Positions 37,701-45,648 of a DNA stretch of 64,000 nucleotides are shown here, in pieces. Position numbers and translations under genes: made by a program. The stretch is from Rubellimicrobium arenae (GTDB taxonomy: Bacteria; Pseudomonadota; Alphaproteobacteria; Rhodobacterales; Rhodobacteraceae). The stretch covers positions 248,001 through 312,000 of the forward strand of contig NZ_JAFMST010000003.1 in assembly GCF_017916275.1 (NCBI RefSeq). The letters are read 5' to 3'. The number at the start of each line of letters is the position of its first letter. Position 1 is the stretch's first letter. The notes under the pieces were generated by a model that ran no database searches, was not told the origin of the DNA, and was given only the letters and a program-made list of their open reading frames with translations.

Positions 37701-38593
37701 TGACCGGGACCGAGACCCCCCATGCCCCGCATGTCGCCTTCGCCGCGACGCCCTGGCCGGGCTCGGTGACGCTGAAGGCGAGCCAGGTGGACGCGGATTA
37801 CCGGACCTTGCTCGTGCAGCGGGGGGCCGCGACGGTGGGCACGACCCTGACGCCCCTCATGGCCGCCGAAGCCGGGATCTGGGACCGGGGGCCGGCGCTG
37901 CGGGTCCGCCTGGCCGGGGGGACGCTGGCCTCCGTCGGGCCGGAGCGGGTCCTGGGTGGGGCCGGGGCCGCCGCCATCGGAGACGGCTCGACGGCCAACT
38001 GGGAGGTCTTCCAGTTCGCCGAAGCCCATCTGGTCGCGCCCATGACCTGGGACCTCCGGCTGCGGCTGCGCGGCCAGGCGGGTACGGACGGCACCATGCC
38101 GGCCACTTGGCCGCCGGGATCGCTGTTCGTGCTTCTCGACGGAACGCCATCGCAATGGGAGGTGCCGGTCTCCCGGCGGGAGCAGTCTATGCACTACCGC
38201 TGGGGACCCTCGGGCCGGTCCTCCGCCGAGGCTTGCTGGAGCCATCGCGAGGTGGCGTTCAGCGGGGTGGGCCTGCGCCCCTACGCCATATGCCACCTGC
38301 GGGTTTGGCGGGACCCGGACGGGCTTCGGGTCGGCTGGACCCGCCGGACCCGGATCGACGGCGATTCCTGGACAGGGAGCGAGGTTCCCCTGGGCGAGGA
38401 CCGCGAGGCCTACCTCCTACGGGTCCGGCGCGGCGGCGCGGTGCTCCGGGAGGTTGAGGTCGGTTCGCCCGCCTGGACCTACACCCCGGCCGAGCAGGCG
38501 GCCGACGGTCCCGGCGCCGTCACGATCGAGGTCGCGCAACTCTCGGATCGCTTTGGCGCGGGTCCGTTCCGCGGCCTTGCGGCGGCGGTCTGA
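34709..38593 (+). CDS. GTA baseplate megatron protein (g15)
   Basis: A 1294-residue tail fibre/baseplate protein, the largest of the cluster. A Gly/Ala-rich hydrophobic N-terminus (about 5-45) is followed by beta-rich tail domains. A GTA TIM-barrel-like domain spans about 430-720 and contains WSFRRMILHYAHLC, YAADWSEYSGYQPPG, IGIDNYMPLSDWRDG and VWFTEIGCAAIDKG; it resembles glycoside hydrolases. A Phage-tail_3 type domain follows (about 780-940). It probably binds receptors and opens the recipient surface. The ATG at 34709 follows AAGGAGCCGCC only one base after the g14 stop. The reading frame is intact, which argues that the cluster is maintained. Confidence 0.94.
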   Translation: MATLVLSAAGMALGGSIGGSVLGLSSAVIGRAAGAMLGRAIDERLLGPGSAPVETGRVDRFRLTGASEGAAVPRVYGAVRVAGQVIWATRFQETATTSGGGKGAPRPEVTQYSYSVSLAVALCEGVITGLGRIWADGVEIPTGDLQLSVYPGSEDQLPDPRMEAVEGAGRVPAYRGIAYVVIEDLDLGRFGNRVPQFSFEVFRPAAQRSDDKAEDVARLLRGVALIPGTGEYALATTPVYLSRGFAERVPANVSTPQGKADLLVSLDSLTTELPRLRSVSLVACWFGGDLRAGHCQLRPKVEQADSDGEGMPWSVSGLSRAEAALVPRTDGRPVYGGSPADASVLQAIREIRSRGRQVMFYPFLLMDQLPGNGLPDPYGQAEQPALPWRGRISLSVAPGLTGSPDGTAAAEAEVAAFFGQARPSDFTRQPTGVAYHGPAEWSFRRMILHYAHLCAEAGGVDAFCVGTEMRGLTTIRGASGFPAVQALRQLAAEVKAILPGARITYAADWSEYSGYQPPGTSDRIFHLDPLWADPAIDAIGIDNYMPLSDWRDGEGHLDASWGDIHDVDYLASNVAGGELHDWYYASETDRAAQVRTPIADPQGEPWIWRPKDIRSWWSNPHHDRIGGRRSVTPTPWEPRSKPVWFTEIGCAAIDKGTNEPNKFLDPKSSESSLPHFSTGQRDDLLQQSYYRAMFRHWADPANNPVSPVYGGPMVDMDHAHAWAWDARPFPAFPARGDLWGDGRNYDRGHWLNGRASARSLASVVEEICRDSGAVRPDTTRLHGLVRGMVIEEVGTGREALQPLMLACGFDAAEREGRLVFRSRSGSVSAVLGRDDLAFDPGAEATSLRTRAPEAELAGRVQASFLEHGGDYAVVSADALRPDESVPLLSRNALPLVLLREEGKAIAERWLHESRAARDSLRVALPPSLAHLGPGDVVALDGASWRIDRVEDAGLRTIDATRIESGLWHATEAAIEPPVPRPFVAPSPVEAVFLDLPILTGTETPHAPHVAFAATPWPGSVTLKASQVDADYRTLLVQRGAATVGTTLTPLMAAEAGIWDRGPALRVRLAGGTLASVGPERVLGGAGAAAIGDGSTANWEVFQFAEAHLVAPMTWDLRLRLRGQAGTDGTMPATWPPGSLFVLLDGTPSQWEVPVSRREQSMHYRWGPSGRSSAEACWSHREVAFSGVGLRPYAICHLRVWRDPDGLRVGWTRRTRIDGDSWTGSEVPLGEDREAYLLRVRRGGAVLREVEVGSPAWTYTPAEQAADGPGAVTIEVAQLSDRFGAGPFRGLAAAV

Positions 38594-38615
38594 GGGCGGG
38601 GCGGCATGATCCATT

Positions 38616-38661
38616 CGTCGGAGCCACCGGAAAGAGAACGGCTCTTTCACGGTGGCTCCGA
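38616..38661. terminator. Long inverted repeat between GTA g15 and cysE
   Basis: GTCGGAGCCACCG plus GAAAGAG pairs with CTCTTTC plus CGGTGGCTCCGAC, giving about 20 bp of stem with one bulged A and a 5-base loop (AACGG). It begins 22 bp past the g15 stop and lies 47 bp before cysE. No T-run follows on either strand, so it may be a GTA terminator, an RNA-stability hairpin or an attenuator for cysE. Confidence 0.55.
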
Positions 38662-38707
38662 CAGCCTATCTGCGCTAGGGACAGAGCGGAGCGATGGAGG
38701 GCACGCG

Positions 38708-39514
38708 ATGGCGACACCCAGGATTCAACTGGCCGAACTCGACCCCGTCTGGTCGCGCATCCGTCTCGAGGCGGAGGCCGCCATCTCGGGCGAGCCGCTG
38801 CTGGGCGGCCTCGTCCATTCCAGCGTCCTCCACCATGCCAGCTTCGAACGGGCCCTGGCCTACCGGATCTCGATGAAGCTGACCTCGCCCGAGATGTCGG
38901 GCCAGATCCTGCGCGAGATCGTGGACGCGGCCCTGGCCGACGAACCCGAGATCGCGCAGGCCGCGCGGGCCGACATCGTCGCCATCTGCGACCGCGACCC
39001 GGCCTGCCACACGTTCCTTCAGCCCATGCTCTACTTCAAGGGCTTCCAGGCCGTGCAAGCCTACCGCGTGGCGCACCATCTCTGGACCACCGGGCGCAGG
39101 GACATGGCCTACTTCTTCCAGATGCGGGTCTCCGAGGTGTTCGGCGTGGACATCCATCCCGCCGCACGGATCGGCAAGGGCGTCATGATCGACCACGCCC
39201 ATTCCATCGTCATCGGCGAGACCGCTGTGGTCGGCGACAACGTCTCGATGCTGCACTCGGTGACGCTGGGCGGCACCGGCAAGACCGACGGCGACCGGCA
39301 TCCCAAGATCGGCGACGGCGTCCTGATCGGGGCGGGGGCCCACGTCCTGGGGAACATCACGATCGGACACTGCTCGCGCATCGCGGCGGGCAGCGTCGTC
39401 CTTCATGACGTTCCGCCGTGCAAGACCGTCGCCGGGGTGCCCGCCCGCATCGTCGGCGAGGCCGGCTGCGCGCAGCCGGCCATCAACATGGATCACCGCG
39501 TCCCGGGCGAGTGA
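38708..39514 (+). CDS. cysE: Serine O-acetyltransferase
   Basis: A 268-residue cytoplasmic enzyme that makes O-acetylserine, the first committed step of cysteine synthesis. The helical N-terminal domain (DPVWSRIRLEAEAAISGEPLLGGLVHSSVL) is followed by the left-handed beta-helix with DIHPAARIGKGVMIDHAHSIVIGETAVVGDNV and GVLIGAGAHVLGNITIGH. The ATG at 38708 follows GGAGGGCACGCG. Its place just downstream of the GTA cluster is conserved in Rhodobacterales. Confidence 0.96.
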   Translation: MATPRIQLAELDPVWSRIRLEAEAAISGEPLLGGLVHSSVLHHASFERALAYRISMKLTSPEMSGQILREIVDAALADEPEIAQAARADIVAICDRDPACHTFLQPMLYFKGFQAVQAYRVAHHLWTTGRRDMAYFFQMRVSEVFGVDIHPAARIGKGVMIDHAHSIVIGETAVVGDNVSMLHSVTLGGTGKTDGDRHPKIGDGVLIGAGAHVLGNITIGHCSRIAAGSVVLHDVPPCKTVAGVPARIVGEAGCAQPAINMDHRVPGE

Positions 39515-39517
39515 GCC

Positions 39518-39961
39518 TCAGCCCCCGGACCGGCACTCTGTCCCGGCAGCGGAGGCCAGGCTTTCACCGGGCGCGAGCGGCGCGAGCGAAGCGGTGTCGA
39601 GGCCCCATCTCCACCACTGGTAGCCTCCGCCGATGTAGCGGACGCCGTTGGCCGACGAAGCCTGCACCATGCGGTAGCTTCGCCCGTCGATGTAGATGCG
39701 GGCCGACCGGTCGCTCAGGGGCCGGCCGATGCTGAACACGTCGTCGTCGTCACTCCGGCCCGGATAGGCTGCCTGGACCACCTGACCGTTCGCGCAAAGA
39801 TAGTTGATGGTGTCCCCGCGCGGTGGAATCGCCGCTCCTGCGACTTCGCTGGGCGTGGGCGCGCCCGAGCCGTCGGGGGGCGCCGGGAACGATCCGACTT
39901 GCAGGTCCGCGCACGCCGCCAGGGCGCCAAGAGCGGCCAGGGAAATGATGAGCCTGCGCAT
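39518..39961 (-). CDS. MliC-like lipoprotein (c-type lysozyme inhibitor family)
   Basis: A 147-residue predicted lipoprotein: signal peptide with lipobox LAAC (Cys17) and a Pro/Ser-rich linker. A C-terminal domain (about 50-130) then has the MliC pattern INYLCANGQVVQAAYPG, SYRMVQASSANGVRYIGGGYQWWRWG. MliC proteins bind and block c-type lysozymes at the cell envelope. The spacing of the conserved Tyr, Cys and Trp residues fits, but similarity is from memory. Convergent with cysE with only 3 bp between stops. Confidence 0.77.
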   Translation of the reverse strand: MRRLIISLAALGALAACADLQVGSFPAPPDGSGAPTPSEVAGAAIPPRGDTINYLCANGQVVQAAYPGRSDDDDVFSIGRPLSDRSARIYIDGRSYRMVQASSANGVRYIGGGYQWWRWGLDTASLAPLAPGESLASAAGTECRSGG

Positions 39962-40048
39962 CGGATGTCCTACTCATGATTTGGGCGCCAGCGTCCCCCG
40001 GGGAAGCTAGCGCCCGCCGTGCTCAAGTCATGCGATCGGCTGGCCGCG

Positions 40049-41485
40049 TCAGGCCAGCATGCCGACCGGATTCTCGAGGTTGTCCTTGATCGCCTGGAGC
40101 AGTTCCGCCCCGAGCGCCCCGTCGATGACGCGATGGTCCACGGACAGCGTCACGGACATGACGGTGGCCACCTCGATCTGGTCGTTCGCGCCCACGACGG
40201 GTTTCTTCACGCCCGCGCCCACGGCCAGGATCGCGCCATGCGGCGGGTTGATCACCGCGTCGAAGTTGTCGACGCCGAACATGCCGAGGTTCGAGATCGC
40301 GAAGCTGCCGCCCTGATACTCCTGAGGCGCGAGCTTGCGGTCACGGGCCCGCGCCGCGAGGTCCTTCATCTCGGCCGACAGGGCAGAAAGCGACTTGAGA
40401 TGCGAGTCCCTGAGCACCGGCGTGAACAGCCCGCCTTCGACCGCCACGGCCACGGCCACGTCGGAGGGCTTCAGCTTGATGATCCGGTCGCCCGCCCAGA
40501 TGGCGTTGGCGTTCGGCACCTGCTGGAGCGCCAGGGCGCAGGCCTTGATGACGAAGTCGTTCACCGACAGCTTGACCTTGCGGCCTTCGAGAGCGGCGTT
40601 GAGTTGCGACCGGAACGCGAGCAGCGCATCGAGCCGGATGTCGCGGCGCAGGTAGAAGTGCGGGATCGTCTGCTTGGCTTCCGTCAGGCGGGCCGCGATC
40701 ACCTTGCGCATCCCGTCGAGCTTGACCTCCTCGTAGGGACGTCCCTCGTACATGCGCAGGATCGCATCGGCGGTCGGGCCGACGGGGGCCGCGGCGGCGA
40801 CCGGAGCGGGCTTTGCGGGCGCTGCGGCCGGAGCGGGGCTTGGCGCGGCCTGCGGGGCCGGAGCCGCCGGGGCCGGGCGAGCGTTTTCCACGTCGGCCTT
40901 GACGATGCGGCCGTTCGGACCGCTGCCCTGGACCTGCGACAGGTCAAGCCCCTTGTCCTGCGCGATGCGGCGCGCCAGCGGGGAGGCGAAGACCCGGCCC
41001 CCGGACGAGGCAGGTCCGCCCGTGGCCGGGGCCTGCGAGGCGCCGCCGGGACGTTCGGCCTTGGCTGCGGCGGCATCGAGCACGCCCGCGGGCGCGCTGC
41101 CGGTCCTCTCCGGCACCGGACCCAGGGAGTAGTCGGAGATCGCGCCAGAGGGAGCAGGGGCGTCGCCCGGCGGGTTCGCGCCCGCGTCCGCCGACGCCTT
41201 GGACCCGGACGAGCCGCCATCCTGCGCGGCGGAGGCGTCCTCGCCTTCGCCCAGCAGCACGGCGATCGGTTCGTTGACCTTCACGCCCTCGGTCCCTTCG
41301 GGGACGAGGATCTTGCCGATCACGCCTTCATCGACGGCTTCGAACTCCATGGTGGCCTTGTCCGTCTCGATCTCGGCCATGACGTCGCCGGACTTGACGG
41401 TGTCGCCCTCCTTCACGAGCCACTTCGCGAGGGTGCCCTCTTCCATGGTCGGGGACAGGGCGGGCATCAGGATCTGCGTGGGCAT
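40049..41485 (-). CDS. pdhC: Pyruvate dehydrogenase complex E2 (dihydrolipoamide acetyltransferase)
   Basis: A 478-residue E2 core protein. One N-terminal lipoyl domain (1-80) carries the lipoylated Lys43 in [10 protein letters not shown]. An Ala/Pro linker leads to the E1/E3-binding domain (about 160-195, [34 protein letters not shown]). A second linker of Ala/Pro/Gln precedes the acetyltransferase domain (about 235-478) with catalytic His451 in DHRVIDG. It is the last gene of pdhABC, 10 bp after pdhB. Ribosome site GAGGGACGCGAC precedes the ATG. Confidence 0.97.
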   Translation of the reverse strand: MPTQILMPALSPTMEEGTLAKWLVKEGDTVKSGDVMAEIETDKATMEFEAVDEGVIGKILVPEGTEGVKVNEPIAVLLGEGEDASAAQDGGSSGSKASADAGANPPGDAPAPSGAISDYSLGPVPERTGSAPAGVLDAAAAKAERPGGASQAPATGGPASSGGRVFASPLARRIAQDKGLDLSQVQGSGPNGRIVKADVENARPAPAAPAPQAAPSPAPAAAPAKPAPVAAAAPVGPTADAILRMYEGRPYEEVKLDGMRKVIAARLTEAKQTIPHFYLRRDIRLDALLAFRSQLNAALEGRKVKLSVNDFVIKACALALQQVPNANAIWAGDRIIKLKPSDVAVAVAVEGGLFTPVLRDSHLKSLSALSAEMKDLAARARDRKLAPQEYQGGSFAISNLGMFGVDNFDAVINPPHGAILAVGAGVKKPVVGANDQIEVATVMSVTLSVDHRVIDGALGAELLQAIKDNLENPVGMLA

Positions 41486-41495
41486 GTCGCGTCCC

Positions 41496-42971
41496 TCAGC
41501 GATAGGTGACTTGTTTCACGGCCTCGATCACCTCGGGCACGGTGACGAGCGCGAGTTTCTCGAGATTGGCCGCATAGGGCATGGGCACGTCCTTGCCGCT
41601 GAGCGAGATCACCGGGGCGTCGAGATGGTCGAACGCCTGCTGCATGATCTGCGAGCCGATGTAGGAGCCCACCGAGCCCTGGGGCCAGCCTTCCTCGATC
41701 GTCACGCAGCGGTTGGTCTTGCGAACCGACTCGATGACGGTGGGAAGGTCCATCGGGCGGAGCGAGCGAAGGTTGATGACCTCGGCCTCGATCCCCTCAC
41801 TGGCCAGTTCCTCGGCGGCCTGGAGCGCATAGGTCATGCCGATCCCGAAGCTCACAATGGTGACGTCGGTGCCGACCCGTTCGACCTTGGCCTTGCCAAA
41901 GGGGATGGTGAAGTCATCCGTCTGCGGCACCTCGAAGGAGCGGCCGTAAAGGATCTCGTTCTCGAGGAAGATGACGGGGTTCGGGTCGCGGATCGCCGTC
42001 TTCATCAGCCCCTTCGCGTCCGAGGCGGAGTAGGGCATCACGACCTTGAGGCCGGGCACCTGCATGTACCAGGCTGCAAAGTCCTGGCTGTGCTGGGCCG
42101 CGACGCGGGCTGCCGCGCCGTTCGGACCGCGGAAGACGATGGGGCATCCCATCTGGCCGCCGGACATGTACAGCGTCTTGGCCGCCGAGTTGATGAGGTG
42201 GTCCATGGCCTGCATGGCGAAGTTGAAGGTCATGAACTCGACGATGGGCCGGAGCCCGCCAAAGGCGGCGCCGACGGCGAGGCCGGCAAAGCCATGCTCG
42301 GTGATGGGCGTGTCGATGACGCGCTTGGCCCCGAACTCGTCCAGCATCCCCTGCGAGATCTTGTAGGCGCCCTGATATTCGCCCACCTCCTCGCCCATGA
42401 GGAAGACGCTCTCGTCGCGGCGCATCTCCTCGGACATGGCCTCGCGGAGAGCCTCGCGCACCGTCATGGTCTTGGTCGGCGTGCCTTCGGGAACATCGCC
42501 GAGCCTGTCGGCCGGCCAGGCTCCATTGCCGCCGGGGGTCACGGGCGAGGCCGGGGTGGCCGGGACGGGCGCCTCGGCCTGCGGGTCGGGCATCTTCTTC
42601 TCGACCGTGGTGGGCGAGTCGCCGGTGCCTGGGACATCCCCGACCGGAGCCTGCGCCAGGTTGGCGCGCTCCTCGGGGTCCGCCGAGCCCGGGCCGGCCG
42701 TCGGCGCCACGGTGGCGGAGGCGTCCTCGCCCTCGGCCAGAAGCACGGCGATGGGGGCGTTCACCTTCACGCCCTCGGTCCCCTCGGGCACGAGGATCTT
42801 GCCGAGGGTGCCCTCGTCCACCGCCTCGAATTCCATGGTGGCCTTATCGGTCTCGATTTCGGCGAGGATGTCGCCGGACTTGACCGTGTCACCCTCCTTC
42901 TTGAGCCAGCGGGCAAGCGTACCCTCTTCCATGGTCGGAGAGAGGGCGGGCATCAGGATATTGGTGGCCAT
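41496..42971 (-). CDS. pdhB: Pyruvate dehydrogenase E1 beta subunit with N-terminal lipoyl domain
   Basis: A 491-residue E1 beta subunit. Residues 1-80 are a lipoyl domain almost identical to that of pdhC, with Lys43 in [11 protein letters not shown] linker of about 80 residues rich in Ala, Pro and Gly follows. The transketolase-like E1 beta part runs from about 155 to 491, with [36 protein letters not shown]. An extra lipoyl domain on E1 beta is a known feature of alphaproteobacterial PDH. It lies between pdhA and pdhC. Confidence 0.97.
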   Translation of the reverse strand: MATNILMPALSPTMEEGTLARWLKKEGDTVKSGDILAEIETDKATMEFEAVDEGTLGKILVPEGTEGVKVNAPIAVLLAEGEDASATVAPTAGPGSADPEERANLAQAPVGDVPGTGDSPTTVEKKMPDPQAEAPVPATPASPVTPGGNGAWPADRLGDVPEGTPTKTMTVREALREAMSEEMRRDESVFLMGEEVGEYQGAYKISQGMLDEFGAKRVIDTPITEHGFAGLAVGAAFGGLRPIVEFMTFNFAMQAMDHLINSAAKTLYMSGGQMGCPIVFRGPNGAAARVAAQHSQDFAAWYMQVPGLKVVMPYSASDAKGLMKTAIRDPNPVIFLENEILYGRSFEVPQTDDFTIPFGKAKVERVGTDVTIVSFGIGMTYALQAAEELASEGIEAEVINLRSLRPMDLPTVIESVRKTNRCVTIEEGWPQGSVGSYIGSQIMQQAFDHLDAPVISLSGKDVPMPYAANLEKLALVTVPEVIEAVKQVTYR

Positions 42972-42992
42972 ACTTGTACCTTGGCTGATCGT

Positions 42993-44012
42993 TCAGGCGA
43001 CGATGTCGGTCCAGAGCTCGCTCACGTCCGGCTCGGGGCTTTCCTTGGAGAACTCGGCGGCTTCGTTCACGATCTCCTTGATCTCGCGGTCGATGGCCTT
43101 GAGGTCGTCCTCGCTGGCGTGGTTGCCGGTGAGAAGGATGGAACGGACATGCTCGATCGGGTCGCGCTCGTCCTTCATCTTCTGCACCTCCTCGCGGGTC
43201 CGGTACTTGGCCGGGTCCGACATGGAGTGGCCGCGATATCGATAGGTCTTGACCTCGAGGATGTAGGGACCCTGGCCCGAGCGGCAGTGTTCGACCGCGC
43301 GTTCCCCGGCGGCCTTGACGGCAAGGACGTCCATGCCGTCCACCTCCTCGCCCGCGATGCCGTAGGCGGCGCCGCGTTCCCAGTAGGTGCGGGACATGGT
43401 GCTCCGCTTGACGGAGGTGCCCATGGCGTACTGGTTGTTCTCGATGACGAAGACGACCGGGAGCTGCCAGAGCTGGGCCATGTTGTAGGTCTCGTAGACC
43501 TGGCCCTGGTTGGCGGCGCCGTCGCCGAAGTAGGTGAAGGTCACGCGGCCGTTGCCCTGGTACTTGTCCGCGAAAGCAAGGCCCGCGCCGATCGGAACCT
43601 GCGCCGCGACGATCCCGTGGCCGCCGTAGAAGTGCCGCTCCTTGCTGAACATGTGCATGGAGCCGCCCTTGCCCTTCGAGTAGCCCCCTTCGCGGCCCGT
43701 GAGCTCGGCCATCACGCCCTTGGCGTCCATCCCGCAGGCCAGCATGTGGCCATGGTCGCGGTAGGAGGTGACGCGCTTGTCGCCTTCCTCGGCGGCGGCC
43801 TCCAGGCCGACCACGACCGCCTCCTGGCCGATGTAGAGGTGGCAGAAACCCCCGATCAGCCCCATCCCGTAAAGCTGGCCCGCCTTCTCCTCGAAGCGGC
43901 GGATCAGAAGCATCTCCCGGTAGAACTTGAGAAGCTCGTCCCGTGAGACGTTGGGAAGCGCGCCGGACTCGGGGCCGGGCTCGGCGGTCTGCGCAGCTGT
44001 CGCGGTGGCCAT
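42993..44012 (-). CDS. pdhA: Pyruvate dehydrogenase E1 alpha subunit
   Basis: A 339-residue E1 alpha subunit that decarboxylates pyruvate with thiamine diphosphate. The ThDP motif GDGAANQGQVYETYNMAQLW and the loop YRYRGHSMSDPAKYRTREEV are seen. The start follows GTAGGAGACACCAT. It heads pdhABC; its 123-bp upstream gap holds a perfect CGTTAGCGCTAACG palindrome. ftsB lies upstream on the same strand. Confidence 0.97.
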   Translation of the reverse strand: MATATAAQTAEPGPESGALPNVSRDELLKFYREMLLIRRFEEKAGQLYGMGLIGGFCHLYIGQEAVVVGLEAAAEEGDKRVTSYRDHGHMLACGMDAKGVMAELTGREGGYSKGKGGSMHMFSKERHFYGGHGIVAAQVPIGAGLAFADKYQGNGRVTFTYFGDGAANQGQVYETYNMAQLWQLPVVFVIENNQYAMGTSVKRSTMSRTYWERGAAYGIAGEEVDGMDVLAVKAAGERAVEHCRSGQGPYILEVKTYRYRGHSMSDPAKYRTREEVQKMKDERDPIEHVRSILLTGNHASEDDLKAIDREIKEIVNEAAEFSKESPEPDVSELWTDIVA

Positions 44013-44109
44013 ATGGTGTCTCCTACCTCGACCTTTGTCGAATGTCAGAAGACGACTTAGCGGACCCCAGGGGCCTTGGCGAGGGATGACATCCGCCGCA
44101 GTGCAGCGA

Positions 44110-44123
44110 CGTTAGCGCTAACG
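44110..44123. promoter_or_regulatory. CGTTAGCGCTAACG palindrome upstream of pdhA
   Basis: A perfect 14-bp dyad about 100 bp before the pdhA start codon. It matches the LacI-family operator that I recall for the carbon regulator CceR (PckR in rhizobia). A related site precedes fba. Confidence 0.6.
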
Positions 44124-44135
44124 GCGCCTGTGACC

Positions 44136-44435
44136 TCAGCGAATGACGATCTCGTCCGGCCGGACCATCCCCAGCACGTCGCGCACCTGCTGGTCGAGCA
44201 GGTCGAGGTCGAGGTAATCGTCCGAAAGGCGCCGCGTCAGATTCTCCATCCGGTCCACGTCGGCCGACATGGAGGCGAGCTGAACCTTGAGCTGAAGGGC
44301 CTGGGCGTCCACCTCGGCCCGTCGGAAGACGCCGTAGTCCCCCTGAACGGCTGCGAAGACGAAGTAGAGCGCAAGGGCGCTCATCCCGCCGATGTACGAC
44401 AGATAGCCGAGCGGCGCGCGCGTGCTCCGGATCAT
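44136..44435 (-). CDS. ftsB: Septum formation initiator FtsB/DivIC-like protein
   Basis: A 99-residue bitopic protein of the divisome. One membrane helix (about 12-32, YLSYIGGMSALALYFVFAA) is followed by a coiled coil (about 40-75, AEVDAQALQLKVQLASMSADVDRMENLTRRL) and the LDLLDQQVRDVLGMVRPDEIVI end typical of DivIC/FtsB. It links FtsQ and FtsL to septal wall synthesis. The ATG at 44435 was chosen; an in-frame extension of 17 codons has no family similarity. A place beside pdhA is common in Rhodobacterales. Confidence 0.9.
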   Translation of the reverse strand: MIRSTRAPLGYLSYIGGMSALALYFVFAAVQGDYGVFRRAEVDAQALQLKVQLASMSADVDRMENLTRRLSDDYLDLDLLDQQVRDVLGMVRPDEIVIR

Positions 44436-44601
44436 GGCGGATGGTTTCCACTGCCCTGGGCGCCTCTGGCGGGCGCATGGCCCCACGATGGCACAAGGCC
44501 GGCCCTCTTGGCGAGAGCCGGCCCGAGGCTATGCGGGAACTGGCGCAAAACTGCCACGAATGGCGGCCGTGCGACCCCGCCCATGACGGGCGGGGTGGCC
44601 G

Positions 44602-45525
44602 TCAGGCCGTGTAGATGCCGACCAGCTGATCCAGCAGGGCGATGGCCTCGCTGCGTGGGCGCTGGAACACGTTCCGGCCGATGATCGAGCCGTTGCCGCC
44701 GCCCGCCTGGATGTTGCGGGCGTCCTGAATCACCGAGTCCTCGCCCTTGGCGGCACCGCCCGAGAACACGACGATCCGCCGCCCGCCCAGGCAGGCCTGC
44801 ACGACGTGACGGACGCGCGCGGCCTGGGTGGACACGTCGATCTTCTCGGACTCGTAGACCTTCTTCGCCTCGGGCTGGCTCACGTGGTCGGTGGGCAGCT
44901 TGACCTTGATGATGTGGGCGCCGAGCAGCGCCGCGATATGGGCGGCGTAGGCGGTCACATCCACGGCCGTTTCGCCGTTCTTGTCGAGATCCTCGCCCCG
45001 CGGATAGGACCAGATCACCGTGGCGACCCCCTTGGAGGCGGCTTCGCGGCGCATCTCGGCGATGTCCTCGAACATCTCGAGCGACAGGCTGCTGCCCGGG
45101 TAGATGGTGAAGCCGATGGCCGAGCAGCCGAGCCGGAGCGCGTCGTCGACGGTCGCCGTGATCGCCTGCGTCTTGGGCGAGGCGGCCGGCAGCAGGGAGT
45201 TCGAGGAGTTCACCTTGAGGATGAGCGGGAGCTGCCCGGCGAAGGTGTCGGCCCCGGCCTCCAGCGGCCCGAGCGGGGCGGCATAGGCGCTCAGCCCCGC
45301 ATCGAGGGCGAGCTGGTAATGGTAGTGGGGGTCGTAGGCGTCCGGGTTGATGGCGAAGCTGCGCGCCGGCCCATGCTCAAAGCCCTGGTCCACGGGAAGG
45401 ATGACCATCCGTCCCGTGCCCGCCAGCCGGCCCTGCATCAGCATCCGGGCCAGGTTGGCCTTCACGCCGGGGTTCTCGCCCTCGTAGTTCTTCAGGATCG
45501 ACTGGACGATGGGTGTGATGGTCAT
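44602..45525 (-). CDS. fba: Class I fructose-bisphosphate aldolase (DhnA/FbaB type)
   Basis: A 307-residue Schiff-base aldolase of the DhnA family, which interconverts fructose 1,6-bisphosphate and two trioses. Visible are VILPVDQGFEHGPARSF near residue 41, the GCSAIGFTIYPGS strand and a Lys in HIIKVKLPTD that likely forms the Schiff base. A phosphate-binding FSGGAAKGEDSV and GSIIGRNVFQRP close the barrel. pgk lies 123 bp upstream on the same strand. A promoter and a CceR-like half-conserved operator precede it. Confidence 0.94.
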   Translation of the reverse strand: MTITPIVQSILKNYEGENPGVKANLARMLMQGRLAGTGRMVILPVDQGFEHGPARSFAINPDAYDPHYHYQLALDAGLSAYAAPLGPLEAGADTFAGQLPLILKVNSSNSLLPAASPKTQAITATVDDALRLGCSAIGFTIYPGSSLSLEMFEDIAEMRREAASKGVATVIWSYPRGEDLDKNGETAVDVTAYAAHIAALLGAHIIKVKLPTDHVSQPEAKKVYESEKIDVSTQAARVRHVVQACLGGRRIVVFSGGAAKGEDSVIQDARNIQAGGGNGSIIGRNVFQRPRSEAIALLDQLVGIYTA

Positions 45526-45554
45526 GGCAGCCTCGTCGTTGATGGGTCACGGAA

Positions 45555-45583
45555 GGGTTATGCTGCGGGAGCGAGGGGGGCAA
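45555..45583 (-). promoter_or_regulatory. Possible promoter of fba
   Basis: On the minus strand TTGCCC, 17 bp, TAACCC, about 30 bp before the fba ATG, with the putative operator immediately upstream. Confidence 0.42.
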
Positions 45584-45588
45584 TGGTC

Positions 45589-45602
45589 CGGCAGCGCTAA
45601 CA
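45589..45602. promoter_or_regulatory. TGTTAGCGCTGCCG operator-like site before fba
   Basis: On the minus strand the site matches the TGTTAGCGCTAACA pattern at 11 of 14 positions, by hand, and begins five bases upstream of the -35 box. Confidence 0.4.
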
Positions 45603-45648
45603 GGGCAACCGAGGGCCGGACCTCGCCGATCCGGCCCGGCCGTCCGGA

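Noticed and set aside
24725-38593. Prophage
   Set aside because: No integrase, repressor, replication or holin genes and no attachment-site repeats were seen; gene order and the very short tape measure are those of a GTA.
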